This document shows positions 57,670 to 64,000 of a stretch of DNA of 64,000 nucleotides, piece by piece (position 1 is the first letter of the stretch; the number at the start of each line of letters is the position of its first letter). Below the pieces are notes generated by a model. The model made no database searches and was not told the DNA's origin. It saw only the letters and a list, made by a program, of their open reading frames with translations. The stretch comes from RUG023 sp900315435 (lineage in GTDB: Bacteria > Spirochaetota > Spirochaetia > Sphaerochaetales > Sphaerochaetaceae): the NCBI GenBank assembly GCA_902788205.1, contig CADAJJ010000008.1, positions 1-64,000 of the forward strand, written 5' to 3'. The position numbers were made by a program, and so were the translations under genes.

Positions 57670-58857
57670 ATGGCTCTTGTGCGTGTGCATGGTGTGGTGA
57701 AGGATTACGAGTGGGGGACTGGCGACACGATCCCCGAGTTGCTTGGATACCCTGCGGACGGGAAGCCCCAGGCTGAATATTGGATGGGGACCCACCCGTC
57801 AGGAGAAGCAAGGCTGGACGACGGGACCAGGCTTTCCGAATTTCTGGAGAAGCGCGCGCCGGTCTGGCTGGGGGAAGGACATATCAGGCGCTTCGGGGCG
57901 AAGCTCCCCTTCCTGTTCAAGATCCTTGCCATCGCCAAGCCTCTCTCCATCCAATGCCATCCGACCACGGAGCAAGCCCGGGCGGGGTGGAAGAAAGAGG
58001 CGCGGCTGCGCCTTGATGATCCCGACCCAAGCCATTGGGACTACCAGGATGACAACCGGAAAGCCGAAGTGCTCTACGCCCTTTCCCCGGTGACCGCCAT
58101 GTGCTCGTTCCGTCCATTCGAGGAAATCCGCAGGGATTTTGAGCGATTGATGCCGGATGGCTATCGGAAGTACCTGCACCCCGAGCATCAGGGAGATGCA
58201 GGGCTCTCGGAGCTTTTCTCCCGTCTCTACACGTTGGACAAGGAATCGCTGAAGCTTTGCATCGGCGAGTATCTGGCCAACTTGGCAGAGAGCGACCTGC
58301 CCTTGCAGAACGGCCCCTTCCTGGAGCCGAAGGGCATCGTCCTGGAGGCCGCGAAGACATATCCTGTCGACCCAGGCCTCTTCTGCCCCTTCCTGTTGCA
58401 TGTCCTGCACCTCGCTCCCGGCGAGGCGGTCTTTCTGAGGCCGGACACGCTGCATGCCTATACCCGTGGCGTGGGCCTGGAGCTGATGAGCGCCAGCGAC
58501 AACGTCCTGCGTGGTGGCTTGACCCACAAGAAGGTCGACGTGCCGGAACTGCTCAGCCTGCTGGAGATTGCCGGCGGAGAACAGAAGCTCTGCGAGGAAC
58601 AGGTGGTGGCGGACGGCCGGGTTCGGGTCGTGACTCCGACCGAGGAATTCGCCCTGTATGTCCTCCCGGCAGGACTGTATCACGTGGACCAACCGAGCGT
58701 GGAGATTTTCTTCTGCACGGAAGGAAAGGCGAAAATCTCCAGCGGGGCCGAGTGGCAGACCATCCGCAAGGGGGAGTGCTGGGTCAAGAGCGCCTCGACC
58801 GGCCGCTATCAGGTCAAGGTCGAGGGGACGCTTTTCAGCGCCACCACGGGCGCGTGA
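57670..58857 (+). CDS. manA: Mannose-6-phosphate isomerase, class I
   Basis: A 395-residue zinc enzyme that interconverts mannose-6-phosphate and fructose-6-phosphate. The zinc motif is KPLSIQCHPTTEQA (Gln and His near residues 97-99), with Glu in YADDNRKAE-like context (DDNRKAEVLYAL). The C-terminal signature GVGLELMSASDNVLRGGLT is present. It overlaps the exonuclease gene by TGATG. It connects mannose or mannan use to glycolysis. Confidence 0.92.
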   Translation: MALVRVHGVVKDYEWGTGDTIPELLGYPADGKPQAEYWMGTHPSGEARLDDGTRLSEFLEKRAPVWLGEGHIRRFGAKLPFLFKILAIAKPLSIQCHPTTEQARAGWKKEARLRLDDPDPSHWDYQDDNRKAEVLYALSPVTAMCSFRPFEEIRRDFERLMPDGYRKYLHPEHQGDAGLSELFSRLYTLDKESLKLCIGEYLANLAESDLPLQNGPFLEPKGIVLEAAKTYPVDPGLFCPFLLHVLHLAPGEAVFLRPDTLHAYTRGVGLELMSASDNVLRGGLTHKKVDVPELLSLLEIAGGEQKLCEEQVVADGRVRVVTPTEEFALYVLPAGLYHVDQPSVEIFFCTEGKAKISSGAEWQTIRKGECWVKSASTGRYQVKVEGTLFSATTGA

Positions 58858-59429
58858 TGGAATACGTCGCGTTGGATTTCGAGACGGCGAACCGGCAAAG
58901 CGGTGGCGCTTGCGCCATCGGCATGGTCCGCTTCGACATGGACGGCAACCCGCTGGACAGCTTCTATTCGCTCTTGCACCCGCGGGTCGCCTATTTCGAC
59001 CCTTGGATGAGCAGGGTCCACAAGCTCCGCAGCGAGGAATGCCTTGCCGCCCCCACCTTTCCCGAACTCTGGGACTCCATCCGTGGTTTCATCCGCGGCG
59101 ATTTGGTCTGCGCCCACAATGCCGCCTTCGATATGGGCGTGCTGGCCCGGACGCTCGAGGTCTATGGCCTCTCCTCCGACCCGATCACCTATGTCTGCAC
59201 CTGCAATCTCGCCCGCCGTCTCTGGCGTGGCCTGTCCAGCTATTCGCTTTCCTCTCTGGTCTCTTATCTGGAGCTGCAGGATTTACGCCACCACCATGCG
59301 CTGGACGACGCGTCGATGTGCGGGAAGCTGCTGTACCGGGAGTGCGGAGGCCATTTGTCCGATGCCCGGGACTTCGGAAGGTTCCTTGTCTCGAAAGGGT
59401 ATCTTCCCAAACAAATGGTTGTTGGCTAG
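58857..59429 (+). CDS. DEDDh 3'-5' exonuclease (DnaQ-like)
   Basis: A 190-residue exonuclease. Motif I is VALDFETANR, motif II HNAAFDMGVLARTLE, and motif III HHALDDASMCG, so all four acidic residues and the catalytic His are present. It resembles the epsilon-like proteins annotated as exonuclease or PolC-like domain. Start 58857 overlaps the manA stop and removes a long unsupported upstream frame. It may act in DNA repair or RNA processing. Confidence 0.85.
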   Translation: MEYVALDFETANRQSGGACAIGMVRFDMDGNPLDSFYSLLHPRVAYFDPWMSRVHKLRSEECLAAPTFPELWDSIRGFIRGDLVCAHNAAFDMGVLARTLEVYGLSSDPITYVCTCNLARRLWRGLSSYSLSSLVSYLELQDLRHHHALDDASMCGKLLYRECGGHLSDARDFGRFLVSKGYLPKQMVVG

Positions 59430-59434
59430 CTTGC

Positions 59435-60316
59435 TTAGAAAAGCCGGAGCTTCCTCCCGCACAGCGGCCATAGGAAGGTCGCCCAGAGCCCGAGCAGCAG
59501 GTAACGGACGATCTTGCCCAGCGCGTAGAATTCCACGGGCAGGAGTTTCTTCAAGGCCATGATCGACAGGATTCCGGCAATTCCTCCCAGATATCGGAGA
59601 AGCTTGGTCGTGGTCCCGCAGTCGCAGGTGTAGTCCACATGCCGGCTCTCCAGATAGAATCCCAGATAGAAACCGGAGAACAGGTTGAAGGTGGAGACCA
59701 GGTCTCCGAAGGCGACCGGGTCGACTACGTTCGCCTGCAACAGGGTTCCTGAGACAAGGCCGATGGCAAGGGTCCCGAGACCGATGGCCAGGGTGAAATG
59801 TTCCAGCGGCTTTCCTTCCAGGACCGAGAATATCCGGTAGCAGAACAGGACTGTTCCTAGGCCGATGATCAGGCCGCCTATGACGTCGATGGGCCAGTGG
59901 ACTCCCAGATAGACGCGGCTGAGGGGAACAAGGATGACGAGCAGGAGGCTGAGGATGATGGAAGCCGGACGCGGAAAAGCGCAAGCGGTCGCGCCATAGA
60001 AGGCGCTTGCCGCGGTGCTGTGGCCGCTGGGAAAGGAATAGCCGGTAGCGGTCCCGACACGCTTGCCTTGGATGGAGGAGAGCACTTGGAATGGGCGCGG
60101 GTGGCGTACAATCGCCTTGACGACCATGCTGCAGGAAAGGGAGAAGAGCAGGCAACTGGCGATGGAGAAGCCACGCCGCTTGTCGACGCACCAGTAGATG
60201 GCAAGGGCTATCAGGAGGATGACTCCCTCCTCGCCGAACATGGTGACCAATTCAAAGACCCGGTCCAGGAACGGGTTCGCGTGTTCCTGGAAGAACAGAA
60301 GGATGGACGCTTGCAT
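59435..60316 (-). CDS. PAP2-family membrane phosphatase
   Basis: A 293-residue membrane protein with six or more helices. The phosphatase motifs are KAIVRHPRP (motif 1), SFPSGHSTAA (motif 2) and SRVYLGVHWPIDVIGG (motif 3). It probably dephosphorylates a lipid phosphate such as undecaprenyl-pyrophosphate or phosphatidic acid. The start at 60316 (MQASILLFF) is chosen because family members start this way and a -10 box lies 6 nt upstream. The end is 5 bases from the convergent exonuclease stop. Confidence 0.87.
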   Translation of the reverse strand: MQASILLFFQEHANPFLDRVFELVTMFGEEGVILLIALAIYWCVDKRRGFSIASCLLFSLSCSMVVKAIVRHPRPFQVLSSIQGKRVGTATGYSFPSGHSTAASAFYGATACAFPRPASIILSLLLVILVPLSRVYLGVHWPIDVIGGLIIGLGTVLFCYRIFSVLEGKPLEHFTLAIGLGTLAIGLVSGTLLQANVVDPVAFGDLVSTFNLFSGFYLGFYLESRHVDYTCDCGTTTKLLRYLGGIAGILSIMALKKLLPVEFYALGKIVRYLLLGLWATFLWPLCGRKLRLF

Positions 60317-60322
60317 GGTGAC

Positions 60323-60352
60323 AGTATCGACCGTGATGGCAAGAACGGTCAA
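60323..60352 (-). promoter_or_regulatory. Promoter of the PAP2 gene with leaderless spacing
   Basis: TTGACC (60347-60352), an 18-base spacer and GATACT (60323-60328) on the minus strand, 6 nt from ATG. Confidence 0.5.
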
Positions 60353-60372
60353 GTTGGAGTACGATACTCCCT

Positions 60373-60744
60373 ATGAGCGATGAAAATCTGATCGAGGCTT
60401 TGGTGGATGGCGATTGGGATGATGACGACGAGCTGGAGGGCGAGCTTGCCTCCAGCCGTGTCTGGAAGGTCGAGCAACTGCTTTCCTGGTTCAGCGACGC
60501 GACGGGAACCGTACGCCAGGAATGGTCTTCCTTTCCGCCCTTGCAACAGGCATTCCTTGCCGACCAGTGCGAGAGCGTGGGCAGGGTCTGCAGCCATGCC
60601 GCCCTTGCCGGTTACCTTTCCCATATCGGCGAGGGCGAGCCCTCGTTGTTCCCCTATCTTGCCTATCTGAACGATCCCTGCCGGTATCAGGAGACGGAAA
60701 TCGGGGAATCCTTGGAGGGAGAGGAGAACGTTTCCCTCAATTGA
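60373..60744 (+). CDS. Hypothetical acidic protein
   Basis: A 123-residue, strongly acidic soluble protein (ENLIEALVDGDWDDDDELEG) with several cysteines and no signal peptide. I do not recognise a family. GGAG lies 13 nt before ATG within a small hairpin GGAGT/ACTCC (60356-60370). The last 58 bp overlap the convergent LysR gene. Codon use looks like that of its neighbours, which supports a real gene. Confidence 0.55.
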   Translation: MSDENLIEALVDGDWDDDDELEGELASSRVWKVEQLLSWFSDATGTVRQEWSSFPPLQQAFLADQCESVGRVCSHAALAGYLSHIGEGEPSLFPYLAYLNDPCRYQETEIGESLEGEENVSLN

Positions 60745-61595
60745 GCAAGGAACCGCTCGGCAATCGGCGTGAAGGATTGATACCGCTTCCATGCGATAGA
60801 GAGCCTGCTTTCCAGCCGTGGAGCGAGCGGCCGGAAGGCAAGTCCGCTTCCTTTCGCGGTGTCGACGAGCCTGTCGAAGGTAAGCAGGTAGCCAAGCCCC
60901 TCCTTGACGAAGACCGAGCCGTTGTACGAAAGACGGAAGGTGCCCTCGAGCTGGAGGGAAGGGAAGCCGCTTCCCGCCCATCGTCTCACATCGCCGGTCC
61001 ATGCCTGTTCGGAGCAGAAAAGGGGAAGTCCGGCCAAGTCGTCTACGGTGATGGCATCCTTGCGCGCGAGCGGGTCGTTTTCGGGCATCACCAGGCCCCA
61101 GGTGTCTGCCTGCGGGAAATCGAGGTACTCGTACGAATGGCTGTCCGGGCATTCTGCCAGGACAAGGAAATCCAACAGGCCTTTCTGCAACTTTTCCTCG
61201 ATCTGCTCGGTATCGCCGCTGGTGATATGATAATGCAGGCTAGGATATTTGGCCTTACAGGCCTTGATGGCCCGCGCAAGATGCTTGATCTGGGCTGATT
61301 CCGCAAGCCCGAGGTACAGGTCTCCCCCGGTGATGTCGTCAAGCAGGGAGAATTCCTTTTCAATCTTGTCAGCCATGCCGACCAGATCCTGCGCGCGGTT
61401 GCGCAGGAGGATGCCTTCCTCCGTCAGGCTGATGCTGCGGCTGTGCCGGACGAACAGCAGTTTTCCCAACTCGTCCTCCAGGATCTTGATTTGTTTGGAG
61501 AGCGTCGGTTGCGAGACATGCAGGAAAGCCGCCGCCCGGCTCATGTTCTCTTCCCTCGCCACCGCAAGAAAGTACCGAAGCGTCTTGATTTCCAT
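60687..61595 (-). CDS. LysR-family transcriptional regulator
   Basis: A 302-residue regulator. The winged helix is MEIKTLRYFLAVAREENMSR and AAAFLHVSQPTLSKQIKILE, and the effector domain starts near residue 90 (GDLYLGLAESAQIK). AAGGAGG precedes the start. It is divergent from the alpha/beta-hydrolase gene at 61733 and probably regulates it. A TATTC-N7-GAATA repeat lies just upstream. Confidence 0.88.
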   Translation of the reverse strand: MEIKTLRYFLAVAREENMSRAAAFLHVSQPTLSKQIKILEDELGKLLFVRHSRSISLTEEGILLRNRAQDLVGMADKIEKEFSLLDDITGGDLYLGLAESAQIKHLARAIKACKAKYPSLHYHITSGDTEQIEEKLQKGLLDFLVLAECPDSHSYEYLDFPQADTWGLVMPENDPLARKDAITVDDLAGLPLFCSEQAWTGDVRRWAGSGFPSLQLEGTFRLSYNGSVFVKEGLGYLLTFDRLVDTAKGSGLAFRPLAPRLESRLSIAWKRYQSFTPIAERFLAQLRETFSSPSKDSPISVS

Positions 61596-61617
61596 ACCCA
61601 GCCTCCTTGATTGAAAC

Positions 61618-61634
61618 TATTCTAGAAAAGAATA
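61618..61634. promoter_or_regulatory. Candidate LysR box
   Basis: TATTC (61618-61622) and GAATA (61630-61634) form an inverted repeat with 7 bases between, matching the T-N11-A pattern of LysR sites, in the region between the divergent LysR and hydrolase genes. Confidence 0.5.
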
Positions 61635-61732
61635 TCACGATATGCATTATTGCTGGTAGTAACATCTTGGACAAGCGTCTATCGTAAGGGGTGGCAGGTT
61701 GGGACGATGGCTGCCCAGGAGGAAGAAACCGT

Positions 61733-62734
61733 ATGATGAAAACGGAAGCATTGCAGTTGGTCAAAGGGTGGGACAAGACATTCCCCAAGAGTGAAAAGGT
61801 CGATCACCGGAAGGTGACCTTCGTGAACCGCTACGGCATCACGCTTGCCGCCGACATGTACACGCCCAAGGGGGCGTCCGGCAGGATGCCGGCCATTGCC
61901 GTCTGCGGTCCCTTCGGAGCGGTCAAGGAACAATGCTCGGGCCTGTATGCGCAGGCGATGGCGGAACGGGGATGGGTCACGGTTGCCTTCGACCCTTCCT
62001 ATACCGGGGAGAGCGGCGGGAACCCGCGCAATATGGCCTCTCCTGACATCAACACGGAGGACTTCATGGCGGCAGTGGATTTCCTTTCGGTGCAGGAAAC
62101 CGTCGACCCCCGGAGCATCGGCATCATCGGTATCTGCGGCTGGGGAGGCATGGCCTTGAACGCCGCCGCGTTGGACACCCGCATCAAGGCCACGGTCGCC
62201 TCCACCATGTACGACATGTCGCGGGTCAACGCCAACGGCTATTTCGATTCCGAGGACAACGAGGAGGCCCGGTACCGGAAACGGGCTGCCATGTGCGCCC
62301 AGCGTACCGCCGACTATCAGGCCGGTTCCTACAAGCTCGCCGGCGGCGTGGTCGATCCGCTTCCTGCCGATGCCCCGTTCTTCGTGAAGGACTACTATGA
62401 CTACTACAAGACTCCCCGCGGCTACCATCCCCGTTCGTTGAACTCGAATGGCGGCTGGAACGTGACGGGTTGCGAGTCCTTCCTGAACCAGCCCATCCTC
62501 GCGTACAGTGACGAGATCCGCAGCGCCGTGCTGCTGGTCCATGGCGACAAGGCCCACTCCTGCTACTTCTCGAAGGACGCCTATGCGGCGATGGTCAAGG
62601 ATGGCAAGTATGCGAAAAACAAGGAGTTGCTGCTCATCCCTGGCGCAGTCCATACAGACCTGTATGATGGTGGCGGCAAAAACGCGATTCCTTTCGACAA
62701 GTTCGAAGCGTTTTTCCACCAATACCTGAGATAA
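61733..62734 (+). CDS. Alpha/beta-hydrolase with a Cys nucleophile elbow
   Basis: A 333-residue enzyme. Early strands are KVTFVNRYGITLAADMYTPK and MPAIAVCGPFGAVKEQ. The nucleophile elbow reads GIIGICGWGGMALNAAALD with Cys where serine hydrolases have Ser. Asp (VLLVHGDKAHSCYF) and a final His (PGAVHTDLYD) complete the triad. Dienelactone hydrolase also uses Cys. The family is widespread in gut anaerobes and often LysR-linked; its substrate is not known. Start 61733 follows AGGAGGA; ATG 61736 is an alternative. Confidence 0.82.
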   Translation: MMKTEALQLVKGWDKTFPKSEKVDHRKVTFVNRYGITLAADMYTPKGASGRMPAIAVCGPFGAVKEQCSGLYAQAMAERGWVTVAFDPSYTGESGGNPRNMASPDINTEDFMAAVDFLSVQETVDPRSIGIIGICGWGGMALNAAALDTRIKATVASTMYDMSRVNANGYFDSEDNEEARYRKRAAMCAQRTADYQAGSYKLAGGVVDPLPADAPFFVKDYYDYYKTPRGYHPRSLNSNGGWNVTGCESFLNQPILAYSDEIRSAVLLVHGDKAHSCYFSKDAYAAMVKDGKYAKNKELLLIPGAVHTDLYDGGGKNAIPFDKFEAFFHQYLR

Positions 62735-62738
62735 GCGT

Positions 62739-62825
62739 ATGAAAAAACGTGCTGCCGTTCTTGTTTCCTTTTTGTTGGCGGGTTTTCTGGGTGCGTCGGG
62801 AGGAGCGCCGGGCATCCTGCCGTGA
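62739..62825 (+). pseudogene. Signal-peptide fragment, possible frameshifted small secreted protein
   Basis: A 28-codon frame begins 4 nt after the hydrolase stop with a good signal peptide (MKKRAAVLVSFLLAGFLGAS) and stops at 62823. In another frame the sequence continues as VKSKGGDWLEGMRFGGGVPE and EDLRRWREGLRWESYRN up to a stop at 62952. A single frameshift would join them into one exported protein of about 70 residues. This may be a decayed gene or chance. Confidence 0.35.
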
Positions 62826-62924
62826 AGTCTAAGGGCGGAGACTGGCTGGAAGGAATGCGCTTTGGCGGGGGAGTGCCGGAAGAGGATCTGCGCAGATGGA
62901 GGGAAGGACTGCGCTGGGAATCCT

Positions 62925-62946
62925 ACCGGAACCGGAGTATTCCGGT
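62925..62946 (+). terminator. Possible hairpin terminator after the hydrolase region
   Basis: ACCGGAA (62925-62931) pairs with TTCCGGT (62940-62946), followed by CCTTTG. The T tract is poor. Confidence 0.4.
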
Positions 62947-62968
62947 CCTTTGAGCCAACAGAAGTCCA

Positions 62969-64000
62969 TCAGTACACGGAAAGCGCGACCACGACGGTCG
63001 ACGTGTACTCTCCGTTGGGCGCGGTCGCGAAAGAATCGTCAGGAAGCCTGAAGTCGAGGCGCTTCACATCCACATCTCCGGCTGAAGAGTTCTTCAACGT
63101 GTATGTGAGAAGCCCCGAACTATCTTCCTCATACGTACTGTCCGTCACGACGCTGCCCGTGCTGGTGTCAGGAACCAGGGAAAGCAGATAGCTGTACAGG
63201 TGTTCGTTCTGGGCGTCATGAAGTTTGTCATGCAGGATTTCCACAAGAAGGTTCTTGGTCATCCCGGTGTTTCCGTTCGACGCGTCGAACGACACCCGCA
63301 GGTACAGCAGGCTTACTCCGCTTTGCAGTTCGGATAGGGACGCCGGCAACTGGATTGCCGGATCGTTTCCCAGCACTGTCCTCCCAGGGTGGCTGAGCAA
63401 AGCAAGCGACGCGTTCAATGCCGGAGGCTGCGTGGGACCCTCGGTGTTGGTGAAAGGATCCATGAACCCCGAGGTGAATGGATTGTTGGAAATGTTGATG
63501 AGCTCTCCCGTGATGGAGTTGCCTCCGGCAGTCTCCTCATGCAGCTCGAACCGGTAATCGGCAAGGTTGGAAACAAGGTACGGGGTGCCTGGCACCATTC
63601 GCACGGGATTGGCGATAACCAGCCAGATGGTCATGGTGAGGGAGGTTTTCTTGTATTCGGGGTAGAGATGGATTTCCGAGTTCCCGGCATGTGTCAGGTC
63701 AATCAGCGTCCTTTGGCCGTTATATGGGAAATACTCGGCTAGGAGCCTGATGTCGGTCGGTTGCCGGCCAGGGAACAATCCCGTGATCGAGATGGGGGAG
63801 CCGCTTGTCACCAGCATGATGGTGGTTCCGTTGTCCTGGTTCGTCGTCATTCCGTCAATCTGTAGCGTCCCGACCTTGAGCATCTTCACCAGGTCTTGGG
63901 AAACATCCGGGCTTCCCGGGTCGAAGTAGTTCCCTTGGTCTTTCCCGTTCACCCATGTCATCGGGTTTTCCGGGGTATATCCGTAGGTAATCTCCCCTGC
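62969..64000 (-). CDS. Large exported or surface protein, C-terminal part (partial)
   Basis: At least 343 residues; the frame runs on past the right edge of the window (EITYGYTPENPMTWVNGKDQ is continuous across the first ATG). The composition is rich in Thr, Ser, Asn and Gly with many predicted beta strands, and no membrane helix is seen. This fits a secreted or cell-surface beta-sandwich protein. No named domain is recognised. The N-terminus is missing, so a signal peptide cannot be checked. Confidence 0.6.
   Translation of the reverse strand, partial: AGEITYGYTPENPMTWVNGKDQGNYFDPGSPDVSQDLVKMLKVGTLQIDGMTTNQDNGTTIMLVTSGSPISITGLFPGRQPTDIRLLAEYFPYNGQRTLIDLTHAGNSEIHLYPEYKKTSLTMTIWLVIANPVRMVPGTPYLVSNLADYRFELHEETAGGNSITGELINISNNPFTSGFMDPFTNTEGPTQPPALNASLALLSHPGRTVLGNDPAIQLPASLSELQSGVSLLYLRVSFDASNGNTGMTKNLLVEILHDKLHDAQNEHLYSYLLSLVPDTSTGSVVTDSTYEEDSSGLLTYTLKNSSAGDVDVKRLDFRLPDDSFATAPNGEYTSTVVVALSVY

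Overview
The window looks like chromosomal DNA of a spirochaete, probably of the Sphaerochaeta group. The grounds are indirect: a TmpC/BmpA-type nucleoside-binding protein with its two-permease ABC transporter, MMPL-type RND transporters paired with LolA-like proteins, FadL-like outer-membrane barrels, and solute-binding proteins with short export signals such as FANG and FAGG. The DNA is GC-rich and almost every gene is densely packed. There is no rRNA and no CRISPR array. Two tRNA genes are present, Lys(CTT) and Gly(CCC).

Layout. 1-6204: end of an AAA/PD-(D/E)XK protein, then an ArsR-type repressor divergent from an operon for an RND transporter, a periplasmic LolA-like protein and an outer-membrane barrel. 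6300-10329: three MATE efflux genes. 10430-17357: aspartate kinase, a lone sugar-ABC ATPase, luxS with mtnN, a two-gene chromate-transporter set with its LysR regulator, and a small Nif11-like peptide gene. 17418-20474: FadL-like porin, a Y-family polymerase with a small YolD-like partner, and a Cys-rich miniprotein. 21103-27623: tRNA-Lys, a DUF975 membrane protein, a lipoprotein esterase, a GntR-controlled three-gene dehydrogenase operon of the GlpA/GlpB/DUF1667 type, and a nitroreductase. 27805-32115: a second RND / LolA-like / barrel operon. 32204-37987: gene debris, then a small tRNA-Gly-associated integrative element with repressor, ribbon-helix-helix proteins, toxin-antitoxin, a lysis-like membrane cassette and integrase. 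38073-49788: GNAT, a fourth MATE, a small barrel with a caspase-like lipoprotein, a NYN protein, an orphan histidine kinase, a lipoprotein/barrel pair, an NhaC antiporter, and a taurine/nitrate-type ABC transporter led by its own Crp-like regulator. 50580-57573: a nucleoside uptake and salvage cluster. 57670-64000: mannose-6-phosphate isomerase, exonuclease, PAP2 phosphatase, LysR/hydrolase pair and a partial surface protein.

Three themes stand out. First, two paralogous RND / LolA-like / barrel operons resemble the proteobacterial MMPL-DUF1329-DUF1302 sets and probably move a lipid-like cargo between the two membranes. In the first, the transporter and the barrel share a short repeated PSFGDD-like motif. 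Second, at least eleven genes, including all four MATE genes, have a good -35/-10 promoter whose -10 box lies only 6-10 nt before the start codon, with no usable Shine-Dalgarno. This predicts widespread leaderless mRNAs. Third, the tRNA-Gly element carries a lysis-like cassette but no capsid or replication genes. All functions are assigned by reading motifs; no database search was run.
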